A stretch of DNA of 64,000 bases from Motacilla alba alba (lineage: Eukaryota > Chordata > Aves > Passeriformes > Motacillidae), in the NCBI RefSeq assembly GCF_015832195.1, contig NC_052046.1, positions 42,976,473 through 43,040,472 on the forward strand, read 5' to 3'. The notes under the pieces are model-generated. The model was not told the origin of the DNA. It searched no databases and saw only the letters and a list, made by a program, of their open reading frames with translations. Position 1 is the first letter of the stretch; every line of letters begins with the position of its first letter. Both the position numbers and the translations under genes were made by a program. Positions 39,501-50,338 of this stretch are shown piece by piece.

Positions 39501-40408
39501 AGGATCTAATTAATCTAAGTATACCAAGTATAAGAGTGCAATGCATTTGTTTGCCAAAATAATCTATCTAGATCAAAGGCTAATTTGTAATTTGAATACT
39601 GGAATGACAGTGCTTGCATTAAAAAAAAAAAAATTATATGAACAGTGAAATAAAAAGACAACTTTAATTTCAGAGAATGATTTCTGTTTCTCCCTGATTG
39701 GCTCAAAATTGACTATTGCCTCTAGTGGAAGTAATGTTAATTTCAGATCCTCAAAACAATGTCCTTGCACTTATGATTCGTATGATACCCGGCTGATTTT
39801 CTGTCTTGAACAAAAATATAAAGTAGAATAAGGAAGACCAAATTTCCAGCAGATTATAGAAGTGTTTTCTTCTTGCAATTATCTACATGAGACCAATTTG
39901 TGTCTCCTGAGGTTTGAATTCTAAGCATCTATCCACACCATGCCTCAGGATAACATACACATTCTAAGTCTTGTCATCTTTTTTTGGATAAGGCACAGGA
40001 CACAGTACATTCAGAGCCCAATTCATACCAACTAAAGGACTGGTCACTGCTCTTATTTTTGCAATTCAGAGATGGGGTGTTCATGATTTAGTTTGTCTTG
40101 GTAGTGTCTTCTCAGGTATGTGTCTAACACTTCAGTTCTCAGGTGCTAAGAAACCCAGACCACAGCTTCCCGGGCCCCAGCATCAGAACAATGCCAGCAA
40201 ACCAAAGTACAAATTCTATGCGCTATCCAGAACATGTGGTTCAGTTTAGCTTGCTCTGGTTACAGAAAGACAGATCCAAGAAGCCTTATGGCACCAAAAA
40301 GAAAACAAACAAAAAAAACCTCATTTAACTCTGGCAAAATGTCTATGACAATCATGGATGGGCAGGGTGACTTTTCATGCATTGTGCTGCTGTGGCACTT
40401 TGACAGTA
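27581..40408. other. Long non-coding stretch
   Basis: About 12.8 kb without a confident gene. Minor signals are described elsewhere: a TATA/CCAAT module on the minus strand (30,526-30,651), a possible exon-like segment (35,650-35,818), a TTTC run (about 33,029-33,052) and an AT-rich element-like stretch (38,880-39,360). Two overlapping frames of 130 and 150 codons at 38,239-38,701 lie in a pyrimidine-rich segment and resemble no known family. Confidence 0.5.
30526..30651 (-). promoter_or_regulatory. TATA/CCAAT module, promoter- or LTR-like
   Basis: Minus strand: CCCAAT at 30,652-30,647, then TATATAA at 30,532-30,526 in a GC-richer island (about 30,430-30,700). TGTTGTCTAAACTGG (ending at plus position 30,691) could be an LTR start. 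No matching 3' end, poly(A) signal or target duplication was found. It is therefore either a truncated LTR or a chance promoter-like arrangement. Confidence 0.3.
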
Positions 40409-40414
40409 GGGGAC

Positions 40415-40807
40415 TGCAGCCATGATATTTTACGAGAATCCTTTTGTCAGGATTTTCTTCTCCTGAGAAGCTGAGAGAGGCTCAGGAACAAATGTAAACA
40501 AATTACTAACTGCTGCTGTGGAATGCAACAGGTGCTTTCTTGATTGGTCCATGTTGGATGTTTCTACTTAATAACCAATCAAGGATGCAGCGGGGTCAGA
40601 CTCTCTGGGAGTCACAAGCCTTTGTTATACATTCTTTTCTATTCCTGTCTCGCCTTCTGATGCATCTTTCTCTCTGTTCTTTTGGTATAGTTTTACAGTG
40701 GCATTTTTAATATAATCTATATCATAATATAATAAACCATCCTTCTGAAACATGGAGTCAAGATTTCTGCATCTCTCACCCTTGTCCTGGCTGCCCTGAA
40801 GACCACA
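40415..40807 (+). mobile_element. Solo LTR, 393 bp, passerine type
   Basis: Seen: starts TGCAGCCATGATATTTTACG, ends GAAGACCACA, with a perfect 6-bp duplication GGGGAC at 40,409-40,414 and 40,808-40,813. AATAAA lies at 40,731-40,736, followed by CATCCTTCTGAAACATGGAG. From memory, 'GAGAATCCTTTTGTCAGG' and 'TGGAATGCAACAGGTGC' are typical of a very common songbird LTR. No internal retroviral sequence remains, so the proviral body was lost by LTR-LTR recombination or never copied here. A 6-bp duplication favours a class II ERV. Confidence 0.88.
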
Positions 40808-40813
40808 GGGGAC

Positions 40814-41990
40814 TATTTTTACTTGATAGTAGGGGACCTAATTTCAAATTCTCTATATTGTGAGAAAAAACCCTGTCAGGTACCATACAATAGCTTTGGT
40901 TGACCAGAATAACAGTCAGATTTGGAGCGCTAGTGCCCTCCATCTTCAACTCTATGAAGCCTTCACTGTGATCATTGCTGCCTTGGAGTTGCTGGCCTAA
41001 ACATGGAAGCTCATCTGCTCTCCTTTCAGGAGAAAGTGTGTTATAACATCAAAAGGAATATTTGTGTCTAAAGATGCAAAGAAGCAGTAGCACAACCTGA
41101 ATTACACAATCCAATATGCTCTTTATTTATTCAGTGGCAAACCAAAGAAATCAGCTGTTTCAGTTTGAAAATCCTATTAGAGGGCCAATGTCTAATATTT
41201 GCAGAAACCTGTGTTTTACTGTGTTATATATTCTCATTAATTCTCTCACTGAAGACTGGCTGGCATACATGGTGGTCATCACTCATATCTTCAGAAAGTT
41301 GTTATTACTTTTGAAGATGAGTAAATGTATTAGCAGAGAAGATACGGCAGAAAACATCCACACATTTGGCCAAGAAGAAGGCAAGGAATGAGATGTGTTT
41401 TGCACAGAGCCATGATCAACCTTATTGGTGAGAGTTTATCAGGTGTTTGTCAGGGCGTTCAGCTCCCCACAAATGCAAGGAAGCACCAAAAAAACCATTT
41501 TATCTTTTGCCACAGGGCAGTCTTGTTTATCACAGGTCCTTCCCAAACCTGGGGACAGCTACAAAGGTGTCAGGCAGCAGCTAATGAGAGGAGGATTAGA
41601 TGAGGGGATCGTTAATGAATCATGAGGATCAGAGCCTCAGATACACAATTAAAATCCACATCACAGGATAAAAGTTATTCTGTTACAAGTATTCAGTTTA
41701 TATGATACAAACTATATTCAGCTCCTTAAATGACATAATATCTGGCAATACTGCCATGCTACTTAGAAGATTTTATCCAGCCTTAATGGAAATATTGAAG
41801 AGTAAACAAATCCTTTATTCTTACTTCTGCTTTTGAAGCTAGGATTTTAAAGTACATTACACAATTCACATACATACACACCCCTAAGCAGACAGATGGC
41901 TATAAAATATGGGCAGTTCAATTGATCATGATGGGAAAAAGTATCTACTTTCTGCAGGAATATGTACCTGTATGACTCACTTATTAGTTG
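40814..41990. other. Non-coding stretch between two solo LTRs
   Basis: No recognised gene. The frames at 41,116-41,391 and 41,388-41,603 show no family signature. CAAG at 41,991-41,994, just after this stretch, is the target duplication of the next LTR. Confidence 0.5.
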
Positions 41991-41994
41991 CAAG

Positions 41995-43460
41995 TGTTAT
42001 GAATGAGTGTCAAAATTCATATTTATTAGAGTAGAAGAATAGATTCAGAATAGTATAGAATAAGGTAGAAGGAGAGTTACGTTTGGACATGTTCTCAGGG
42101 AAATACACTAGTGTCGGAACTCAGAATGTCCCACAGACATTCTCGGATGTTCCAGACCCAGGTCAAAAGCATCTGAGACCCTGGCATGCAGCCAGAAACC
42201 CCTGTGGCTTTGAATCTGACCCATGGAACAGTTTACCAACTTTGCAGGGAGAACAAGAAGTCACAAAAGTTTAGATATTGTAGTAGAAGTAGTCACGAAG
42301 TAAAGGGTAGGATTTCTGAGTGCTGTACAGGGGGGTTTTAAGCCTTGTACGCAGGGGTCCAAGTTTTGTACATGGGGGTCAGGAGTTCTAAGATGGAGGG
42401 ACTTGGGTGTGCCCTGTCCTCTTTCTTTCTCCTTCCTAACCTCCATGTCTTTGGTGGTGTTGGCACTCACAGATTGGTTTAGAGTAGAAAGTCACCATTC
42501 AATATAGATAGTAGGCATTGGAGAAAAAGCATAAACATGTAGTACGTAATATATGATATAAAAGATGGCACCAGCCCCCTGGGAGGGCAGAGTGCCTTTG
42601 TCTGAGCTGCTGAACGGGCCACAGCAGTTCAGGGAGAAGAATCTTGTAGATAACCAACAATAAACAACCTTGAGAACAGACAACAGAAGACTACTGAGTC
42701 TTTCTTCGAAGGCACGGGTTGGAGGAGGGACTTTTCCATCTTTCGGGGTCATCCCAATCCGGGGGTGAAACCCCACACACTAGAAAAGTCAGTGCAGCAA
42801 AGCACCAACGCCTACCACACCAATAGACTCTATTTACATGTAAAAACCCAACAGAGACAGTCAGTTTCACAATTGCAGCCCCACAGGGAATGATGTCATT
42901 AGCAGCACACCTGGATCCCCTGACTGAAGGGGGGGAACACACTACTTAGAATTTTAAAACAGTTCTGGGAAACTTCGGTTTGCAAAAGAGATTTCCAGTA
43001 AGAACTGAGTATCGGATGATAAGGATATCTCTCTCGGGATGTGATTGTGTACTGTTAAGATTAATCCTGTCTAGCACAAGACCAAAAGTCGATGAATTAT
43101 TCCCGAAGACATCGAGGACAGGACCACCTTCCATCAGATACCATTCTACTGGACCGAGAAACCTTTGGAACTTGTTTGGTTATGAAAAGGACAATGGACT
43201 TCCTAGCCCGCGGCAAGAAAAATGGGATAAAAAGACCTACATGGAGAAAGCTCGTGTGCTCGCCGCACTCTGAAGCTGCCAGTGCTTAGAGTTGCTCAGG
43301 GCGTCACCCAGGGTCTATTCCCGGGCTAGACTCTGTCCGATCCGTGGCTTACTGAAATTTTGTCAATTTGCGCGAAATAAATTTTGTACTTTGTTTTTAT
43401 ATCATAATTTGGCTCTGGCAAATTATTGATAAAATTAAATTGGCAATCGCACCCATAACA
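41995..43460 (+). mobile_element. Solo LTR of a 794-bp family, interrupted by a second LTR
   Basis: Seen: begins TGTTATG and ends CATAACA (inverted termini), with a perfect 4-bp duplication CAAG at 41,991-41,994 and 43,461-43,464. Subtracting the 666-bp LTR nested at 42,112-42,777 plus its 6-bp duplication leaves 794 bp, exactly the length of the minus-strand copy at 54,729-55,522. A TATA-like GGATAAAAAG lies at about 43,225-43,234 and AATAAA at 43,376-43,381. Known: 4-bp duplications are typical of class I (gammaretrovirus-like) ERVs. The overlapping open frames are present in both copies but lie inside the LTR and are not a gene. By hand it differs from its partner at about 20 positions, so the family was active fairly recently. 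Confidence 0.93.
42112..42777 (+). mobile_element. Solo LTR, 666 bp, nested inside another LTR
   Basis: Seen: starts TGTCGGAAC and ends CCCCACA, with a perfect 6-bp duplication CACTAG at 42,106-42,111 and 42,778-42,783. TATAAA lies at 42,557-42,562 and AATAAA at 42,659-42,664, giving a normal U3-R-U5 order on the plus strand. The uninterrupted sequence of the host LTR is visible in the copy at 54,729-55,522, where CACTAG occurs once. This confirms the boundaries to the base. Its U3 holds three degenerate units built on GTAC plus GGGG (about 42,325-42,382). The 6-bp duplication indicates a class II ERV. It is younger than the LTR it interrupts. Confidence 0.95.
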
Positions 43461-43464
43461 CAAG

Positions 43465-46400
43465 GAAAGAGTCTCTTTGCTAAAGTTAATGAGCCTTTCT
43501 CCATGTTAATATCTGCTTCACTGATTGCAGTCCAAGAGACTACCTGCTATGGTAACTAACTTAATTTGCTTTTTGTATTTTTTTTTAATATAACACACTG
43601 TATTAAAGAATTAAAAATAGCACAGTCTAATAGGCTTATGGACAAACAGGATCACTTAGAAAAATGGTTATCTGTTCAACAGTTCAGCAAACAAGCTAAA
43701 GCAACACTTTCCAACAGCCAGGGAGGAGGGACACAGCCCCTCCTTGCAGCTCCTCAATTATGCAAATGCAGCTGAAAGGACTGATTTGCATAATGACAGG
43801 AGGAGCTCCTCTATAAGGGCTGAGTCTTGCTAAATTGCTTGCATATAGATAAGGGGGAGGAGGAGTGGGGGCTTGTCTACCAAGATCTTAAACCCACACC
43901 TGAAAGTTACCTGGCAAGGGCTTGCAGGAACATCTGTGCAGGCTCACATTTTTTATGCTCAGTTCTGTTCCATGGTAAATTTTTTATGGAAGTTTGAGCT
44001 GTAGCAGGACAGACATTTTGCATACAAGACAAGTGGATAAAATACACTTTCCCACAATAAAAAATGAATGCTACCAGATCTGAAAAGCCTCCATTCAAAA
44101 TGTACGGCATCAGCAAAGTGGAATTTAACAGCAAAAGATGGCTCATTTTGACCATATGACTCATGGGGGCAGATTGTGTGTGCACTGTGCACACCAGAAT
44201 TGGGAAGGACATCACTAGGGGCTGGTGAGAGATGTGCCAAACTGGTCTGATCTGTGGCCTAAACCACCAGCTAGCCTTGACCTCACTGGCATCCCTTCAA
44301 GGGATGGCTCCTGTTTGGGGCAGTGCTCCCTCCTGTATGAAGAAATTCCCTTACCAAGATGGTGGAGAAAAGCAATTTCAGTGGATGCTCCCTGAGTAAT
44401 TTCTGACTGTGCAATTAACATGGCTTGTTCTTTTGACAAAACAAGGTTCTCAAAATCGCAAATGTTTAAAAAGGAAGATTACTCCAATTTCTTTCCTCTG
44501 TTTCTAAAAAGTAGCAGTTTGGGTTTTATCTCTACCTTCTCCTCTCAGCCTATCACTGATTATTTAGATTGCAAAACCTCTGTAGGAGGGATTTTCTCTT
44601 AGAACAGGTGTCAGCAGTGCCTAACATAACGGAGCTATTGCTTAAGTAGTCCTAGGCACTAATGAAAATAATTCATAGTAGCACAATTAAGCAATTCCAT
44701 GGGCTATCTCTAGTGTACTAAAATAACTAAGATGCAAAAGTAATATCTCAGACAGGAAAGAACCACATAAGTGCTAGATGTAAAACCCATGCAACTCTAT
44801 TATGATCTCTAATGCTGCTTATTCAGCTAGCATTTTAGAGCCACAAAATACAGACATTCCCAAAAACTCAATAATCTGATGTTTTGCACCCTTACACAGT
44901 CAATTTCACCCATCTTAAGCTCCCAGATGTGTTAACACATCTGTTTTAAAGGTGCTGTCACCACACAAAGAGTATGCAATGGGAAGGACATAAATGACAT
45001 CCTAGTACAACCAAATTTTTGTCTTCCATGAAAGAGTCAATTTCAACACCAGTTTTTGATCTTCTGCTGAGTGACTTACAATAAAAATTGCACATCAATA
45101 TGTAAAATATTTTGTAAAAATATGTTTAAAAAATACCAATTATTTGCTTCATACAAATGGTTCCACCAACAAGAGAATGAACACAGCTTGGCTCCTATCA
45201 GTGCTATTTGCAGTACAAATCCACTAGAACTGAGCAGAGGCTGACCTCACAGCACTGCTGACTTTCCCTTGCTTGGCACACAAACAGGGATCCTCTCCCT
45301 TTTCTTTTAACCGTATTCCTCTTTTTTCTTTTTCTTTTTCTTTTTTTTCCCCACTTTTCACCCTCCAAAACCCTGTACTCTCTCCAAATCTAGGTGAAAG
45401 TAGCTAGTACAAATAAGGAGATTAGAGAGGGTTGTTAAGAGACAGAAAAATATGTCACTGTAGGTGGAACAGGACCATTGAAAAATATCCCTCATCTTTG
45501 TGTACGTAACAGGCACAGCTTTCATTTTGCCCTGAGGAAAGGGACTGGAAAAGAGGAAAGTATATTGCTCGTCTTTCTGTGAATAGGGCCAACCTGTGCT
45601 GAGCCAGCAGGTGCTCTCGCATGCAGGTCAGGGGTGCATCTGCCCCACCAAGCCACAAACTCCCCCCTCACACCAGAGCATGAATAACTAGTTTTCAGAA
45701 ACCATAAGCACAGGCAAGACTGCCTTGTTATGTTGTAACGACACACTACAGGAAATACAGATCTAATACTGTTTCTGTCTGTGGCTGGGGACTGGATGAG
45801 ATGGCTCCTGCCTGGGCCTCTATTCTGCTCCTACATCCTATTGCAGTAACAGAAGAAAGGGAAGAACTCAAGAACCACCATTTATCCAAGACCTCCCATA
45901 GCTCCACTTGGACAGAGAATGGACTTAGCAAGCCACTTATTTTTGTGCATGAGCAAGGAGTTACATGTGCATTTTGAGAACACTTCAGTGTTTCTTACGC
46001 TTCTTGTAGGGCCTGCATCCATCTCCTTTCATAATACTCCACCATCATTGTAGTATTCCCACCAGCTTCCCCACGCTCCCAAAAGCATCCTGGTACTAAG
46101 TGCTCAAAAATATATGAGCGGTAACATCACTCATACATACCAGACTCTAGTCTGATTCTTCATGTATGAGGACTGATGCTAAACTGTATTGTATTTTATT
46201 GTGGGTCTACAAATATGCAGCCAGAGTACTTCTGTTTTGATTTTGCAAACAAATTGAAACTTGTTAGGTATTTGTGTGTTCCACCAAATTCCAACACTAC
46301 AAAGGATCCTTTCATGTTTGCTTTAGCTGGAGATCATGATTGATTATTGCTGTGAGCCCACCAGTACAAACACATATACATACATGTAACCTATATACTA

Positions 46401-47230
46401 ATATCATCAGTAGTTCAGCGTCATCAAATCAGAATACTTACAATACAAAAATTTTTTAGGGTTTGTTTTTTTACACTTTTATATTTAGCTTGGGGTTATT
46501 TTCCTCATTTTTAATCCCAGGCACTGAATTCAGGGGAAAAACAAAGTTTTTATGAAGAGAAAGATATCTTTGAAGTTGTAGGGAGAGAAGTTTTAAAATG
46601 ACAGGTTACTACAGAATCAGATTCCAAAAAGAAAATTATAGAATGAGAAAATATATAAATTTTTTTAAACCATTATTTGAACAATCCCCTGAATTTTTGG
46701 CACATAACTCATGATCTTTGAAATACTTATCACTCAACTACTAGTGGCACTCAACTACTAGTGATTTTCTTATTAAAAGTAGACTGCGGAGAGGGAATAG
46801 TTAAGGAATAGAAAATCATCAGCTGAGTAATAAAGAGCAAATACATGTTTTGCCTTGCAGACCTTCCTACTCTTCTGAGCTCTCCAAGTGCTGCCATCTT
46901 CTTTTGGAGCTCCCTTTCTTTGTTTTCAGCAGGTCCTTCACAAAAAATTGCAGAGGTTTCTGCAACAGCCTGACAACATGAAGAGCCATGGGGAGGTGCC
47001 TGTAGATGCACAAAGTGATGAAAGAGACAAGATGTGTTATTATTCCTGACACTATTTACTCCTGACACTTAACCCAATCCTTCAGCCTCCAACCAAGGAA
47101 GAGACCTGGGTTTTTCCTTCCTATTTGCCCATGATTAACAGAAACAGGGACTCTTGTCCTCCCAGACAGACATGAGAGAACTATTTTGTTCCCTAGATTT
47201 AGGTCTTGCCTTGATGCCTCTTTAGATGCA
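43465..47230. other. Non-coding stretch
   Basis: No gene recognised. The notable item is the octamer/TATA arrangement at 43,748-43,817. A CT-rich run lies at about 45,318-45,352, and an 18-bp near-perfect tandem duplication (CACTCAACTACTAGTG) starts at 46,731. The 102- and 93-codon minus-strand frames near 43,907-44,240 have no clear homology. Confidence 0.5.
43748..43817 (+). promoter_or_regulatory. Palindromic octamer pair with TATA-like box
   Basis: Seen: left arm 43,748-43,767 contains ATGCAAAT; right arm 43,784-43,807 contains ATTTGCAT. The arms are imperfect reverse complements (AGCTCCTC...ATGCAAAT against ATTTGCAT...GAGGAGCT). TATAAG follows at 43,812-43,817. Known: octamer sites upstream of a TATA box are bound by POU proteins in immunoglobulin, histone H2B and snRNA promoters. 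Inferred: possible promoter or enhancer. No gene is recognised downstream, and it lies about 290 bp beyond a solo LTR but outside its target duplication. Confidence 0.4.
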
Positions 47231-47236
47231 GGTGTC

Positions 47237-47616
47237 TGAAGGAACCCATGGGTTTCGGGCTGTAAATCCCCTGGCTAGCTTAGGATTTAAGCCCGCACGG
47301 ATCCTACATGGACGAAGTAAAGGACAAGAAGCACTCTTTCTCCACGTGGTTCTGATGTTCTGTTTATTAGCTGGAAGGGGACATCTGCATCGTAGGGCTT
47401 CCAGGTGAAGGAAGAGGAAGAGCTCCAAACCCAAGGGACATTTATACCCGCGGAATGGGAGGCGGGGACGGAAGGCCGCAGCCAAGGAGACACCAGTGAG
47501 GAGGGGCTACAGGCGACAGGTCACCTTAGCGACAAACCATCTGAGGGAAAGGGGGGAACATTCATGTAACACAACCCCAGTGCAGCATCCAAATAACTAT
47601 CTAGTGCATCACAACA
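47237..47616 (-). mobile_element. Solo LTR, 380 bp, minus strand
   Basis: Seen: on the minus strand it starts TGTTGTGATGC and ends TTCCTTCA. A perfect 6-bp duplication GGTGTC lies at 47,231-47,236 and 47,617-47,622. The minus-strand TATAAA is at 47,446-47,441 (in GGGTATAAATG) and AATAAA at 47,368-47,363. The TATA-to-poly(A) spacing of about 75 bases gives a short R. GC-rich U3 with CpGs. A clean class II-type solo LTR with intact core promoter and poly(A) signals. Overlapping open frames are by-products. Confidence 0.93.
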
Positions 47617-47622
47617 GGTGTC

Positions 47623-49654
47623 AGAGATGTTGAGGCCACAGAGAAGGAGTTGCTTTCCCTTCCAAGCAGGAGGCTGCTATGTGGAAAAGTCACACTGAAA
47701 CCATGACGTCCTGGCATCAGGGAAAGGGTATGGTCAGGACATGAATGATCACTGTGCAAAGCCTAAAGGTCCTTGCTTCATCGAAGGAACAAGGAGAAGT
47801 TCTCTCAAATCACGAGCAAGAATGGAACAGGAAGATGATTCAGGGCAAATCTATACTCATGTCTAGGCTTGGATGCCACTGTGCACTCACAGCACTCTCC
47901 AGAACCAATCCGCTGGTGTCTGAGCCAGAACCAAGGCTTCTGTTCTCTCAGTCCTACAAGGTCAGTGAGATCTGAGGGCATAGATTCATAAATCACAGAC
48001 ATCCACACCACAGAAGCACCCTCTGCCCTCCAGTGTGGCCTGTCTGTGCTGAGGTCTGCATGCACACAGAACTGAGCAGCTCCTTTCCTCTGATGACCTT
48101 CAGTAATATACAATTTCTTCCAGTCTCCAGAGGCTAGAGTGAGATGAATGCTATATTTCTTGCTTCAGAGTCCTTGATAGCGCCAAAAGTACTGCTGATC
48201 ATTAAATCCTGATTGTTGCTTTTAAGATTGAATCTTGATGACAGAGAACCAGGAGCCAGGCTTCAGGAAGAGATGATGCAATTGTAAAAGTGCTCAAAAG
48301 AGGACAGGAGTTTACAGAGAGAGCTGAGCCACAATCACATGTCAGGCGATTTAGGTGTATTGTATGCCACCACCAAGACACAAAACAAACATAAATGTGG
48401 AACTTGTTTCAGTCTACTTGATTTAGAGGTATACCATGATTCTAATCAAATTTCCAAAAAAAACTAAATCAGCCACAAAAACCTCTTGTCATTTCCTGTG
48501 GGTGGCAATGTGCCCAGAAAACATATTCCTCTGCTGCAGTCACAGTTGAGTTTTTAGAACTGTTGGAGCCCACTCATTATCCATGAAAATATCCTGGAGC
48601 AGGGGCAAGGGGAGAACTAGCAGTGATGAGTCAGCAGAAATAATGTCTACACCAATGTCGACACGATAATAGTGCCTCCTAATTTCCTCCCTACTCCCCA
48701 ATTAAAATGGGAGGTTGTTAAATGCCCAGAAAAATCTCCAAAAGCATGCCTCACCCAGTTTTAGGAGGAACTCTAGCCTGGTGAGAAACAAAGCCTTCGC
48801 CTTCTTGCACTGTTCAGAAGACAGCAAGGAAATATGAAGATGGATGTACCAAGAGACTAACAACATATCTGAAGGAAAGTCTGTTTTGTCTGATCACAAA
48901 TCACACACTGTGAATCATCAGGCAGCCTCTGTGCCACCCTTCAGTGGACACAAATATTCAAAAAAAAAAAAAAAAAAAAAGAGATGATTGAGAAAAGAGA
49001 GGAGAATCACAACCCCGGCTTAAGGAGGGAGATAATTTTTTACACTTGGGTTCCAAAAATGGCATTATTTTTCCAGGATGTCATTACGACTGTCTTGGCC
49101 ACCATATTCACTCTGCAGGCAATGAGTAGTAGATGACTGGAACAACAATCAAGATCACTAATGATCTCACTCCTGCATCACTGACATTAGAATGGCCACA
49201 TTCAGAGACACTCTTTCTGTCATCCGAAACCCTATCCTAATGCTAGGTGATTTTTCAATATCTCTGAAAAATTTGCAAGGTTCTGGACTTGGAAAAAAAT
49301 AATTTTTCAGCAAGAAAAGCAATCCATTGTGTGCTACATAGTACTACCATGTCTTCACTAGCTTCAGAAAGTCTTAAAGGTGTTTCTTCACATATTATTC
49401 CAAGATAAGCTTGTTAAGACCATGTGTCCCTTGTCTGTCCTCCCATCATGACCCAGGAGCGTGTCCAGAGTTGGTGAAACAAAGTTGGTGAAACAATGAG
49501 AACTTACATTTGGGAAATTCTCCTAGTAAGATTTTTACAGATTTAGCCAGAATGAGATTGAGATAATGCTGAAAGAGAGCATTTCCACTTCAGTTTTTTC
49601 CACAGCCCCAGGATTAAGCATGGCATTGTGTACTTTTAAAGTTATGATTGACTC
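47623..49654. other. Non-coding stretch
   Basis: No gene recognised. It contains a 21-base A run (48,960-48,980) and a short tandem duplication of AGTTGGTGAAACAA near 49,470-49,497. Confidence 0.5.
48960..48980. repeat. Poly(A) tract, 21 bases
   Basis: A pure A run. It could be the tail of a processed retrocopy on the plus strand, but the preceding few hundred bases show no recognisable transcript and no flanking duplication was found. Confidence 0.9.
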
Positions 49655-50338
49655 TGTTATGAAAATTTAATTCTTCTCTGTTAGTTTTAGAAATGGTTTG
49701 ATCCCTTGTTCCCCCCATGTAAGTCCCTCATAATGGTTTCTCTCCAAGTTGTTTACCCCCTGTTTTCCCGCCATCGAGTTGTCCCTCAGAATGACTGATG
49801 CCCAGCTCCTCCCCTTATGCCCTCATGTGCTCATGTCAATGCCTGAGGTGCTGCCCACTGCCCCGTCTGTCATTATAACCACCCCCCCCCCTTTCTTTCG
49901 AGAAGTTTCCATGTCAATTATCCCTTACTTATGATATGATTTGTCTCTGTGGCTTCCTCCCTCCCCCATGCTGTCCCCATTGGTTCTATTGTATGTAACA
50001 CTCCTCCCCTTACCTCAGCCTATTGGTTGCCCTGTGCTTCCACACCCTGCACCCTCTCCCTTTCAATGAACCTCACATACATACCGCATCTCCTTTGGCA
50101 CTTGTCCCTGGCTCCATCTTGGACTAAAGTTTCATTGGCACCCACACAAGTGTCCCTTCTCTCCTTCCTTCGCCTTGGGACCTCGTAGCTTACACTGGCC
50201 TGCGTCACCCACGCCGCAGCTTTCACCACTACCCAGGTGATCTCAGCGAGAGCCTGGCTGCTCTTGTGGCCCCCTCCGGTCACTCAGGGACCTGCTAGCT
50301 GGTGCTTCTTGGCTCCAAGTGACCGCAGCATGAGCTAC
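49655..50338 (+). mobile_element. CCAAT-rich ERV LTR (boundaries approximate)
   Basis: Seen: a pyrimidine-rich block with GTTGTTTACCCCCTG (49,749-49,763, also in the LTR at 2.3 kb), two CCAAT-type boxes read as ATTGG (near 49,980 and 50,024), and GGACTAAAGTTTCATTGG. The last lies at the position where the related LTR at 57.9 kb has AATAAAGTCCTTTGG. This suggests a decayed poly(A) signal. A start at TGTTATG (49,655) and an end at CTACA (50,338) are my best guesses; no target duplication was found. The 79- and 87-codon frames inside are composition artefacts. Confidence 0.6.

Noticed and set aside
42980..43273. 97-codon frame shared with 55,004-55,210
   Set aside because: The conservation is because both lie in copies of the same 794-bp LTR; the frame is broken differently in the second copy.
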